A stretch of 64,000 nucleotides of DNA. Origin: Lineus longissimus. Taxonomy: Eukaryota; Nemertea; Pilidiophora; Heteronemertea; Lineidae. The translations under genes were made by a program, and so were the position numbers. Positions 1 to 13,200 of this stretch are shown here, piece by piece. How positions within the stretch are numbered: position 1 is the first letter of the stretch; the number at the start of each line of letters is the position of its first letter. The stretch is taken from NCBI RefSeq assembly GCF_910592395.1, contig NC_088318.1, positions 1,736,001 to 1,800,000 of the forward strand. The letters are read 5' to 3'. Below the pieces are notes generated by a model, which was not told where the DNA came from, made no database searches, and saw only the letters and a program-made list of their open reading frames with translations.

Positions 1-3000
1 GCTAGTCTGCGCCTGGTTCTCTGGACTGGCCCGCTTCATCTTCTCGCTATCGGGCTCCTTTGTCGGCAGACCACACTCCGTCACATACGTTATCGACGGT
101 TCAATGTCTTTTATCTTCTTCATCTTATCCTTTGTCTTTCTGACTTTGTCCTTGACCTTCTTCTCCATCGGCTGACCTTGACCTTGGTCTTCCATCTTCC
201 TTTTCCTAGATGTCAGTACTGGTAGATCAGCTCCCTCTTCCCTATCCTCGTCACATGTCTGTACCCCTTCAGATACCATCTGCACAGGTTGAACATGTGG
301 TGTGCTACAAGGTAAACTCACACTCTGCACACTGTTACCCTGCACCATCACGTTAACCATTGCAGGTGGCGCCACCATACCCAATTGTGGCATCTTGGGA
401 GTAACGAGGACAGACGTGGACTTGCTGTTAGAATCAGTGTTGTCTCTTGGTACCGAGGAAGCTTGACGAGCCTCCAATAAATCACGTATTGTTTTTGGTC
501 CCTTCCTCTTCCTCTTTGCTGGAGGACCATTCTTCCCCTTCTGTGCGCCTGCAGACAAAGCACCGACAGGAGTCACAGGACGACTTGTGGCATCATGGCC
601 ACCAACAGGTGTGACTGGGCGGCTTGTATTACTGTTGCCGCCAACAGGAGTGACTGGCCGGCTTGTGTTACTAGCCACCTCACTTGTACTTGAAACTAAA
701 GACAACTGAACATCTTCAGTATGAGAAGGCGATGTGGCTTTGACAATTTCTATAGAACTCCGAACTGGTACATCACCCTTTGATTTTTGTGGACTCCTTT
801 GTGTAGTTGTTTCAGCGCATGCTGCAGGGTTCATGATTGTAGCAGACGGCACAGTCATTGCTGGTGTAGCAGATGTAGCTGTACTTGCACCAGTTGACAG
901 TGCAGAATTGGCGGCCACAGGTTTACTTTGGGCTAGGGTGCTCCCAGAGGGTCTGTCAGACATAGATGATTTAACAACAGTACAATTCAAACTCGTTTTA
1001 ACCACAGTAGCAGTTGCATTTCGAGGCATAATTTTAACAGAAGTGTCTTTTGTGGTCTTATTCAGATCCGCTGCTTTAGATACTGCAGATTTTCCTTTAG
1101 CACCTTCCAGATTACTCATCACGTTGACATCTTTGCTCTGGACTTGTGACTTATTGGCAAGATTAGATTGAACACATGAGGTATGAGAATTGGCAGCTTT
1201 AGTTGCGAACAGCAAAGGTTTACTAGAAACACTAGCAGCATTAGTCCCAGATTTGTTTTCCAGAGCAGAACTCGCAATATTTGTTGGTGGCCTTGCAGCT
1301 GAAGAAGCAAACTTGAGCAGCATATTCACACCAGAAGTCTTTTCAGGTGAAGCAGGAATCTTGATACCTGCTGCAGAAGGTTTGACGATCGTCCCTGGTC
1401 TTGCTGCCAGAGGAATAGCCTTAGTCATACTGGCCATGCCAATGGTTGACGTAGTTCGGTAGTTCAGCTTTGGATTGGCGGCTATTCTGGCACCAATGTT
1501 CGTCGACCTGCCAGGAACATAAACACTAGGCTTATTACTTGTCACGAAGTGAATGCTTTGAGGTGCATGGGAAGAAGGCTTTGCGGTCGTGTTTTTTCTT
1601 GGAGACACTGCGGTTGACAAGGAACCTTTCGGGGAGGTATGGGAAGTAGTTTTAGGAGAAGTAGTGAGTGGGGAACCCTTGGGCATAATGGTTACTGGAA
1701 TCGTCCTTGGTGCGATGGTTACTGGTGAAAGCCTTGGAACAGTTACAGATTTAGGTGATGCAGAAGCACTGGAAACCCTTTGTGTTGATGACCCAAGGGT
1801 GCCCCTTGGTGAGATAGACGTAACAGTTCCCCTTGGTGAGACAGTTATTTGTGAGGCTTTAGGAGTGGTAGGGCTACCCTTGGGAGAGAGTGTAACATGC
1901 GGTACCCTCGGACTTGTAGCAGCCAATGTGTCTCGTGGTGCAAGAGCGGTTGATGTGCCCTTAGAATGAGACGGACTTAACATCCTACTTGCATTTGTAA
2001 CTTGTCTGCCGGGTGAGGCAAGAGTCTGGTTGTCAGAGGGAGAAGCACTTGTCATTGTGGAAGTCTTAACCAAAGCAGGTACTGGTTTTTGAGCAGGGGC
2101 ATCACTCGCTGGGGAACGTGCTTTGACTGAAACAGCTCCTTGTTTCCCAGTTGCAGAAGCCGTGGCCATCGCCGATCTTCTCGTAGGAGAAACTGGTCCT
2201 GAAGGCACAGCATGTGACATTCCAGCATTGGTATAAGCAGGCTTTCCTGAAGGGCTACCAGTTCCTGTTTGAGCACGAGCCTGTATGCGGGTTGGGCTGG
2301 CATCCTGTGTAGTTGGCCTTTGAGTTGATGTGGCAACATGTCCGCCCACTTGTGAGATAGCATCCTGTTCCCCAGCAGTAGCAGCACCATCAGGAATAAC
2401 CGCCTCTTTCCCTGTTAGAATTATAGTCCTTTTTCCAGAAGCGGTAACAGCAGGTTTTCCTGACAAGATAATGGTTCGAGATGGGGCAACCTGCTGTCTT
2501 ACTGTCGTAGTAATGGCCTGTTTTCCAGCTGTCGTGACAATTTGTTTTCCTGTTGGGATCACCAGATCTGTTCCTGTGGTGACAACAGTCTGTTTCCTAG
2601 TTGGGCTAACTGCCGGTTTTCTAGTTGGGCTAGCTGCTTTTTTTCTAGTCGGTGAACCTCCTTGTTTCCCCTGAGCATTAACAGCCTGCCTTCTAGTTGG
2701 GCTAACAGCTGATTTTTCTGCTGGGGTAACCCCTTGTTGCCCTGTTGAGGCAACAGTATGTCTTTTAGTTGGAGTGGTAACTTGCATTTCTGTAGAGATC
2801 TTATCATGTTTATCTGAAGGGGTGGCACCTTGTCTCCCAAAAGGAGTTGCGGGCCGCTTGCCAGGGGTATTCTGTTTGGCAGAGCTTGTGCTGGACTGTT
2901 TGGTAGAAGGTGTCAGTTTCGAAGCAGAAGCTACCACTAGGGTATTAGCTGAAGCAGTAGCCAGTTTACCAGCCTGACTCTTTTCACTGCGACCTCTGCT

Positions 3001-4233
3001 CCCCACAGGACTTAACTCTCCACTTTTGATGGAGTATCTGAGAGAGGAGACACTGGACACTGACTTCCCACTTGCTGTGGATCGAACGGACGGCGACTTG
3101 GGATGGGATTCAGGATCATCAGAGAATCCGCTCACATCAAGAGATAACTCGCTATAACTTGCACGACTTCTACGTGTCACCGGTCTTGAACTTGGCTGTT
3201 CTTCTACCACCCCTGGATGTACCCTTATCCTAGGAGAGGACCGGGTACCAGATCTTGTCCTTTTCTCTGGTGACGACTCTCTTGAAGTTGACCTATGACT
3301 TTCAGAGCTGAGACTTCTTGTTCCAATAGAACTCCCGTAGGACTGCCGGCGAGTCCTTGTTGGTCTAGGGGGTAGATTCTGGGGTCGTGCATCAGATCTT
3401 CTTCGTCTTGGTGACCGACTCTCATGCGGTGGATCTTCAAAATCAAACAGGTCATCCGGTAACGATTCAACATGTATTCTTCTAAGTGGACGGCTCCGTC
3501 TGCTGCTAGGTGATTCAGGAGGTTTTACTTGAGGTCCTGTTTGGCGAGTAATCCTTGGACTAACTGGCAGATCAAGTTTGATAGTTCTTGGGCGTCCCAC
3601 AGGACGCTTCATCCTTGTTTCAGGCAGCAGTGGTGCCGGGCGAGAGCTTGGGCTAAGTGAAACCCTGCTTCGTGTCTCCCTGACAATAGGTTCAGCTGGT
3701 TCAGTTTCTAGAGTGCTGCTCCGTTGAACCATTGTCGAAGACCTGAGAGAACGGGGTTGATTACGTTTGGATTTACCAGTATGTCTGAGTTTATTAATTG
3801 TGCGTTTGATAACTTTTTGTGCTCTAAGTCTCTTTGCTGCCTTCTCCTGGATCTCCTCCAAGTCGACTGAGACAACATCGACATCGTCAAGCTCCTCCGT
3901 CTTCATCACCTTCACTTTGCGGCGTACTGTTCGCCGGGCATTCTTCGCCAGGAAGAACGCACGTGTTTTAGGACCTCCACGTCGCAATGGCTGCCTCAAC
4001 GTCCTAAGCCGAGGTCTCTTTTCCTCAACATCCTCCTCAACTTTGACCTGACCTTGTAAACTGAGATCCACTTTCTTCTTGCGAGGCTTGAGTTGCGTCA
4101 TTGCCTTTAGTGGTGTAGGTGTCAGAACCTTTGGAGGACATTTCAAGGTCGCAGTGACAGATGGGACCAGGCTAGGTGGCTCTTTGTTCTGCTTCTTCTT
4201 CTTCTTTAGTGGCTTTGGGGGTGATCCCAATCT
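1..4233 (-). CDS. Long Ser/Pro/Thr-rich exon, probable continuation of JARID2
   Basis: The acceptor TTTATGTCTTACAG is at 4234. The minus-strand frame beginning AGA TTG GGA TCA (RLGSPPKPLKKKKK) is open for about 1,411 codons to the window edge with no stop. The first third is basic (KKKKKQNK, RRTVRRKVKV, RSLRSSTM). The middle holds many SPTRK/SPTRR and SPRG short motifs, typical proline-directed phosphosite contexts. Near 590-690 there are three copies of TSRPVTPVGG. The last visible part is Lys-rich (EKKVKDKVRKTKDKMKK). It reads the same strand as the 5533-12182 exon with only intron-like sequence between. I place it in the same gene, but the splice junction (upstream phase 2, this exon phase 0) is unsolved and a small intervening exon may exist. 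No domain is recognised. Confidence 0.55.
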
Positions 4234-7200
4234 CTGTAAGACATAAACAAATAGAATCATGAGAAAGGGAAAAACTTGAACTAAATTTAGTTTGGTCAGA
4301 TTAAATCCACACTGAAATAAAGATCCAACTAAGCTCCACAAGGATCATTGCCAGTGCTGAGATTACTTTGGGCTTTGATGCTCTTTCTGTGTCCTGTCAT
4401 CTAATGTAAACTGAGATGTGTTAATGAAGCTAAAAGTTGGCTAATATGCTCCTTTCTTTAATTGGCAATAAACTTAATATCAGGTATGCTGCCGAAAGTT
4501 AATGGTAAATGCAGTACACCTGAAACTTTCGAACTATTCAAAATTTCATTGCTGATATTCTGTCAAAGGATCACACAGATCCTTATCCAATGGCATGCTG
4601 TTAGTAATGGGCAAAATAACAATCTCAACTAAACTGAAATTATGAAATGGGGGAAAAATATGTTAGGAGAATAATAATCAAGAAGTACATGCTATTTTGA
4701 ACAGTAAACATAATTTAATAAGAACGAGCTGTGTGATGAGTCAACAGGAAAGAATAATAGCAGCACAAGCAGACGTTTGCAACAAAGCTGTTCTCTCAGC
4801 AAAATGGAGTAGTAATGCAAGGACATCCACATAGGCAAACCAAAAAAGAGCCCATTCATTTGAAAACTGAGATTTGCCATTCATTTTGTAAGTGCAGATA
4901 CTCCAGTATGCCGAGATGAATCTTTTTCAGGCTCCACTAAAAAATGTTACCTGCAACAAGTATGACACAGAAGGGTAACACCACCACCGGGACAACAGGG
5001 CGGGATGACGCAGCTAGCCATCGTTTCCACTTAGTTTCAGAAGCAGTGCAGGTCCAATAGGAGGTCATGAGTGTGGAAGACTACCAACAGTATGCTTGGT
5101 CCAGCCAGATATTAGGATGAATAGGATGAGGATGGTGTATTGTGGGATGTGTACTAGGTTTGTACTGGTGCAACACTTGAGAAAATTGGTGTGGCTGGTG
5201 ATTGAGAGACAAGGATATTTGTGCAGAGCACTTGACATCAAATATTGGTTATAGAGCAAGCTGATTGCCTGTAGGAATCATTTCAATAATTATAGTTCTT
5301 GATTGGTATGAATGATGTCGCAAACAATAAGACTCCATGTTATATAATATGGAAAGTGGTAATAAACAAAAGCTTTAAAACTTCAACTATATGTGTTACC
5401 AGCCTATATCATGCTGACCATGAAAAATACACTCGACAGGCCAAAACTGACATAAGTCAAAGAGGTAACATAAAATTTACTAAAACAATTTAAATATTTT
5501 TCCCCTCCCCTTCCCTCATTGTGCATGATTACTTTGAATTTTGTGTTTGCTGCCGCTTGAGGTGAAATACTCCTGTAGCTGACAGAGTTGGTGGAAGTGG
5601 ACATGGACGGAGCATGCCCTGACTTGGATGTGCCCAGGGCCAATCAGTCAACTCAACACGGCGAGATGAAGGTCCTATTTCCCATGCAATGCAGGAACTG
5701 TATGAGTTTTGCAAGCCATGGTGATTCTGTGAAAACCTGTTGTCTGTGTACTGCTCCTTTTGCACTGGTATTTGACTTGGCATGACATCACTTCTCACTG
5801 CAGGAACTGGAGCTGCAGCTGCATTAGGGACAGAAAGCAGGTCACTTGATGCTATGGAATTCGGTTCTGTTGGTGGATACTTTGTAGTTGTTGCTCTCCT
5901 GGTGGTTTGTGTCTTCAGAGATGGGTGAGTTGGGTGGCTATAACACCGTTCTGTGGTTTCAATACTGACACATGGTGGTAGAGCAAAGTGTTGGGAATGA
6001 GATGTAGATTGGAATACCGGTTGGCAAAAGCGTTCATCTGTGTAAAGAGAGCTGTGCGTTCTTCTTATGTTACCACTGGCTGTTGGTGTAGGCACTGCAA
6101 ACATTTGACTCATAGGAGGCGGGAACATCCTACCATCATGTAACCAGTGTGGAGGACCGACCGTCTGTGATGGGGAAGTGAGTGGAACTCCATGACCCTG
6201 TTGAGCCCATGGTGGTGCAGGGTAATCACAAGGAACTGCTCCCGATACATGCAGTGGGACATGGACAGAGTATGACCCAGGAGTAGAACTAGAATGTAAA
6301 CTTGAATCCAACGCTGGTGATTGTCTTGATGAATATGAACGGCCAGACAGTGACTGACATCTCCAATGATAGGGATGATCAGTAGGACTTGGACAAGTAT
6401 ACAAATGGTCATGGGAATGGCAGCATCCAGGTCCTGTAAGGTAGTTCAGGCAACTTTGACACCCAATTTGCTCAGTAGGACAAACTGGCCTCTGAACTAC
6501 ATGCGACTGTTGGACGTACTGGTGATCAAGCAGATGAGAGTCGGAAGACTGCCTTTTCAGAAAGGATTCAATGCCTGGCAGTACCTTACGACTTGGCTGA
6601 GCTTGACCTTGGAGAACCTCACCAATTCCTGGCTGTGGTTTTGAACTGTTTGATACGCTACAGTGGTGATCACTCCCTCGTCTATGAAGACTCTGCTCAA
6701 CACCTCTGAACATACTCTGATAGTTCTGTGGGCTGTGATCTCTAGGTTGTCCATGAAGATCCACTCCAATGGCAGGTGACAAACTGGTCAGAGGCCTTGA
6801 CGTTCTATGAAGCATCACCTGAACATGTTGTTGCCTACTTGAACTGCGTTGCGAGTTACCATTGTGATCTCTCGACATTAATATTGTTGATATTGGAGGC
6901 AAGGGCTGACCTGTGTCGAAGTTAGCATCTGGATAGAGAGAGGGACTCACAGTATTTCCAAATTTGAGGCTATTTGAGGGAGTAGCAGGTCCATCACCAT
7001 GCGACATAGGAACGAAGGTCTGCTTTTCTGCCAAAACTCGCCTCTTCATTGTGTTACTCCTGAACGGTGTTGACTCTTCTGGAGAAAGGGAAACACCTGG
7101 AGTGGCTCTGTTCTGAGAGGATGAGGACGGAAGTGAAACATCTGACGCAGAATCTATCATAGGTGAATAATACTTTGAGGTGTTTCCTTCCAATGCATCT

Positions 7201-10200
7201 TGCAACTTGTAAGATGGTGGCAGGTCAATAAAACCAGTAGGCCATACAGACGAATAACCCTGTGACGTTTTTGAAGGTGAATGATTTGCTTCTTCAGAAG
7301 AACAACATTTGTCTTTCTGATTGGATTCAAAAGGAACTGCTTTTTCCATCTCGACATCATATCCAGATGAGAGTTCTGCAGCTACTGATGCTACACTGTT
7401 GCTACAAGAATCTTCCGGAGGTGCCCAAACAAGAGCTTCATTCATGAAACAGTCATCAGGATCAGAATCCGAAATACCAATTGGAGAACAAGGGTGGAAT
7501 TGGTCTAAATCTTTCTGAAACACTTGGGAAATATCAGTTCTGGTATCCAATTTGGAGCTTGGTCCTGAGTGACCAACACTGTGTACCTCTCTTTGACTTG
7601 AAGAGACAAACTGAGGAGCATTACTGTTATTGAAATCAACACACTTGGCATAGTCACCATGTTCTGAATCAGCTCCAGCAAGAAATGAATTGGCACAGGA
7701 AGGAGACACATTCAAACTTTGGTCAGATGAGCAGAGAGTATCAACACCTGCATTTCTAATGTTATATTCAATTGGTGTCACCTCACAACTGCTTTCACCT
7801 GCAGTACTGTTTAACACATTTGGTTCTGTCTCCACAGAACTGAATGATTCCAGGAGTGACTCAATCCCGTCTGAAGACTCACTCATTTCAAGGATTTCAA
7901 GGAGTTCTTGGGGTGAATTAAGTAACTCAAGCAGATCATCCTTTTCTAACATATCTTCAATATCTGCTCCATGCTCAAAGGCCTGCTCATCTCCTATCCC
8001 ATGATCCCCTGGAAGAGACCCCTGCCCATCTCCTATTCCCTTATCCTCTGGAAGTGACGTCTGCTCATCTACTATTCCATGATCCCCTGGAAGAGACTCC
8101 TGCTCATCTTCTATTCCCTTATCCTCTGGAAGAGACTTCCGCTCATCTACTATTCCATGATCCTCTGGAAGAGACTTCTGCTCGTCTACTATTCCCTTAT
8201 CCTCTGGAAGTGACTTCTGCTCATCTACTATTCCATGATCCTCTGGAAGAGACTCCTGCTCATCTCCTATTCCCTTATCCTCTGGAAGTGACTTCTGCTC
8301 ATCTACTATTCCCTTATCCTCTGGAAGTGACTTCTGCTCATCTACTATTCCCTTATCCTCTGGAAGTGACTTCTGCTCATCTACTATTCCCTTATCCCCT
8401 GGAAGAGACTCCTGCTCATCTCCTATTCCCTTATCCTCTGGAAGTGACTTCTGCTCATCTACTATTCCATGATCCTCTGGAAGTGACCTCTGCTCATCTA
8501 CTATTCCATGATCCCCTGGAAGAGACCCCTGCCCATCTCCTATTCCCTTATCCTCTGGAAGTGACATCTGCTCATCTACTATTCCATGATCCCCTGGAAG
8601 AGACTCCTGCTCATCTTCTATTCCCTTATCCTCTGGAAGAGACTTCTGCTCATCTACTTTTCCATGATCCTCTGGAAGAGACTCCTGCTCATCTACTATT
8701 CCCTTATCCCCTGGAAGAGACTTCCGCTCATCTACTTTTCCATGATCCTCTGGAAGAGACTCCTGCTCATCTACTATTCCCTTATCCCCTGGAAGAGACT
8801 TCCGCTCATCTACTATTCCATGATCCTCTGGAAGAGACTCCTGCTCATCTACTATTCTCTTATCCTCTGGAAGTGACTTCTGCTCATCTCCTATCCCATG
8901 ATCCCCTGGAAGAGACTTCTGCTCATCTACTATTCCCTTATCCTCTGGAAGAGACTTTTGCTCATCTGCTTTTCCCTCTTCATCTGGGAGAGACCTTGGC
9001 TCATCTTCTATTCCCAGTCCCTCTGGAAGAGACTTCAGCTCATCTCCAATTCTCTGATCTTCTGGAAGAAACTTCTGCTTTTCTCCTATTCCATGATCCT
9101 CTGGAAGAGACTTCTGCCCATCAGCTAATCCATAAACCTCTGGAAGAGCCTTCTGCTTGTCTCCTATCTCATGATCCTCTGGATCCTTCTCCTCATATCC
9201 TGTTCCACAAACCTCTGGAAAAGCCTTCTGCGCCACTGCTGTTCCATGATCCCCTAGAAGAGTCGTTTGCTTGATACTAATTCCATGATCCTCTGGAACA
9301 GTGCAGTCCTCATCTCCTACTTCATGATTCACTGTGACCCCACTATGTTCAGTTCCCACTCTACTATCCTCCAGCTCTGTGCTCACTTCACTGTCAGCTG
9401 AGACAAGCTTCTCTTCCGACGTTTTGTGATTCACTGAGATTGTCATACATGCAAATCCCATCCCACCACCTTCTATCAAGTCTGTTTGCTCCTCACCCAA
9501 GTCCTCAATCCCCACCATCTTCATTTCCCAAGAACTATCCTGAGAATCGGGAAACATGCCAGCCCTGGTCTCAATACTATGCAAAGCATGTCTCGCCAAA
9601 TCTCCTTTCTCTTTTTCACTGAGAGAAACCTGCCTTGTATGCCATGTAGAATCTCCCTCATTATGGACAGTGGTGGTACATGTTGAACCTGTCACGTTAT
9701 TGATAGGGTTTCCTGCATTCACATCACTTTGGTCAAGCTCAACTGTACCATACAAACAGTTCTCAACACTTGCTTTGTTCTGATGACAACTCACTTCTGA
9801 TCCACAGAGTGACAAATTGTCCAACATCTCCTTGTCTTGCATTGCCGCAGTTGGAGATTCTGAAAAATGTTTTAATTCTACAACGTGCAGTTTTCGATTT
9901 ATGACTTCATCATACCACCTTTTCTGCTCAAGAACACTCATGTCGCCCTCTCTCATTGGTCCTTCATTTTCCAAAATGATTGTGGTATTCTCGTCTTGGC
10001 CAGACAATTCTGAACCAATTTGCCTTTGCATCTCACGGCTCAAGGAAACATCCTGCTTTCTGCAAATCACAAGATCTGAACAACAATCTGCCACTCGAGA
10101 TAGTTCTGATGGAAAGTCTGGGAAAGGTAGGTCTATATCATTGTCTCCATAAGTGCAGGCTGCATTGGCATGAGTGACAACATCGTTGAAGAATGTACTG

Positions 10201-13200
10201 GTCATTGGTTGCCCCTCAGGAAATGGCTGGATCCTATTTGGTTGTCGTGTAACTGATGGCACTCCAGAGGAACTGGATCTGGCTTTATCCCCTTGCTGAC
10301 TTGTAGCAGCTAGCATGCTTTTGATGCTCTGTTTGTTACCCTTTCTCTTGAAAACTTTGGACCAAGATGCTCCTCGAGAACCAGGTTCAAAATCTGCCCT
10401 CTGGGCCATCAATTCAAATTTCTTCTTGTTCAAACGAGGCAACTCTTCTGACACTTGAACTGACAAGGGTTTCTTGAATATATCTTCATTGTTAGAAGTT
10501 CTGTTCACTGCCATTCCTGTGTGATTGGGTGCTTTTGTGTCATAAGGACCATATTGGAATGCATGGTTACTGGCAGGCAATTGGTATTTCCTAAAATCAA
10601 GGCTCCTTGAAAGAGGTAGGCAGTAGTTTCCCTTACATGCTCCAGCAGAACTCTTCTTCAACATTTTCTTGAATACTCGGGGAACCTTGTCCTTGTTTGT
10701 CTTGAATGCAGCTGAATGCACAGTGCCCGACTTCATTGTTTGCAAAGCCTTCTCAGAATTTTTCAAACGAGAGAATTGCTTACGTTTTGGAACAGCAATT
10801 TTTGTTTTCCTATCACCTCCTTGGCTACCGCATGCAGTACAAGGGGCCTCATTTGAAGATGTCCAGGTTTTCTGCTTGCTCTTCCCTTTGGTTCGCCTTA
10901 CATCACATGTCTTTGATACGAAATCCAAGCTTTCAGTTTCCTTGTCACCATTAGCCGTCGTAGAATCTACACTTTCAGACACAAAGAAGTCAATTTCAGA
11001 ACATAGGGAAGTCTGTTCAGCCTCCTTCAGTCTCCTGATCTGTCTACCAGATGAAGGGCTATCCCTTGAAGCAACTTGAGAAGACAATGTAGCTGTCTTT
11101 GAACTACCCTCAGAGGCGTTAACTGGTTTACTGCAAACTTCCTCTTTGTTGGGACTCTTCTTTGTGGCACCACTCAGCCATTTTCGGTATTCATCCTCAT
11201 AGGAAGATTGATATGAGTGCCCCTGGACTGGAGGCACATCAGCGAGATTAGAACTGGTCTCTCTCAGATTCAAAGTTGCCGTGTCAGGACTGTCGATGAT
11301 TCCTGCACTGGGTCGAAGGTGAAAACAAGATTTTTTGCTTGTTGTCTTCGCATGGCTGAGTTCTGCATTTATGTGACTCAATCTGGTGGTAGATTCACAA
11401 TCAACAAACAGAAGCTGGCTCTTTTTAGGGCTGCAACATCGAGGAGATTTGCCATCTTCATCATTTATCCTTTTCCTGGTTCGACCTTGTTCACTTTTAA
11501 TCACATCTTGCCTAGTGACATAGGTACAGGTCGTATCATTCTCAATGAAATCATATACCACATCCTCAGATCTAGGAACAGCAACAACCGTGTCCCCAAT
11601 GTCATGTCGCACCTTCCTCTTCATCGCACTAAACAAAGAATTGTCCACTCTGGTGATAAGCTCTTTGTTGTAAAAAGTCAGCTCATCGTTTGATTCTTGA
11701 ATGGTGGCATAGCTACAACACGAGTCAGATTCGGTGACCTTGTACATCTCCCCAATAGCAGCGGCATCATGTGTGCTCACGTCAGCAAGGGACAGAGAAA
11801 AGGGGTTTTCAAACCCTGAATTCCCTAATGGATGACTTTCACTTGAAGGCCCGAATTCTCTGGGCTGGTCAGCATTATTAACAGAGTTTTGTGTAGTTTT
11901 GGCTGAATTAGAAGGGTTAGCCTCAACTTCATCAGCTGAAATTTGGCTCCAGGCTGAAGAAATTTTAGGTCTGTGTCCACTGATAGAAAAATTTGTTGAT
12001 TTGTTGATCAGTGGTGATGCTGTCAGTGTCATTTTTTGTTCTGGATTTGGTGGGCGCAGAGACAGACCACTTATACACCTAGGCCTATAGAATATTTGAC
12101 CTGAACCCTCAGACCATTTGGACCTGCTTCTCATGAGGTACGGCTCCCTCGATTGATGGTACCAATTACCTTTATGCGATACCTAAACAGAAACAGTACC
12201 ATGAAATGTTATTATTAGGTGCCCTTACCACTTCAAAAAGCACAAAATGAATCGGAAGTACTCAACAAATGGTGAGTGATTCATATCACTGCAATGACCA
12301 TAAGACACTATGCTGTCACTGCTGACTGTGACTGGACAGCAACTGCTGATTGGTTGAATCACAATCATATCATGTTACCATGGCTATGACGGAATGACAG
12401 AAATTGCTTGTTTGTGAAGTGCTTCAATGGTTGAATGATTGTATTTTACATACTAATTTCTTCAGTGCTTACATGACGACTTAAGCTTTCAGTGAAAGGG
12501 TGACATGAAGGCGAAAGTGATTAGGAATGTTAATTATACTATTACAGTGCACACACAACTCGGATGCAACACTAAATGAAAGAGATATGCAGTACCAGAA
12601 TGAAGAAAGTACAGCACTATCTTAAGGAAGGTTCACCAATGACATGCAAGGAAAGAAGATATTCAATCTCCGTACTGACAATGCTTGGCTCTCAACTTTT
12701 GCCCAGCAGGTAACACTCGACATTTCTGTTTGACAACATATGTGCTGATGTCAATTGTCAACGTGACGTGATTCTTGCCACAAAGTGAGATATACTATTT
12801 ACATTCTTTTGTGAGATCCCATTTTCAAAATATCATTGTTGGAAGCTCATGCATACTCTTGACCAGAAGGTTGAGTTATCTCTGCAAAGCAAAGTCGGTA
12901 GCCAAGTATTCTGCAAACAAAATGGACGATGGACAATGGTAAAATGAAACTAGATGAATATGAAGAAAGTAACTGACCATAGGTTTGACGCCAAGGTCTC
13001 CAGTCTTGTCCGAGACGTCACGCCGATCCGCTGTACTACTTCCCGACGACTGTGGCGAATTGCTGCGGACGTCTCGCTTGAGGAAGGACTTTCTGGAATG
13101 TTTCGGTGTCGATACTGTACTGGCTATGTCATCAGTATATTCAGGTGGGTAGTTGAAGAAGTCCAAGTGAGACGGAAGGGCTGGAGTTCCTGAGTGAAAG

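Noticed and set aside
734-2977. Several plus-strand frames of 60-145 aa
   Set aside because: They lie opposite the 1,411-codon minus-strand exon and have no splice-linked continuation.
5404-5643. 79-aa minus-strand frame overlapping the end of the giant exon
   Set aside because: It starts from a non-ATG codon and has no splice evidence. The overlapping frame is continuous with 2,217 codons of the giant exon.
8054-9274. 406-aa plus-strand frame as a gene
   Set aside because: It is the reverse complement of a 39-bp coding repeat; frame openness follows from the period. The minus strand frame continues far beyond the array in both directions and is spliced to JARID2 exons.
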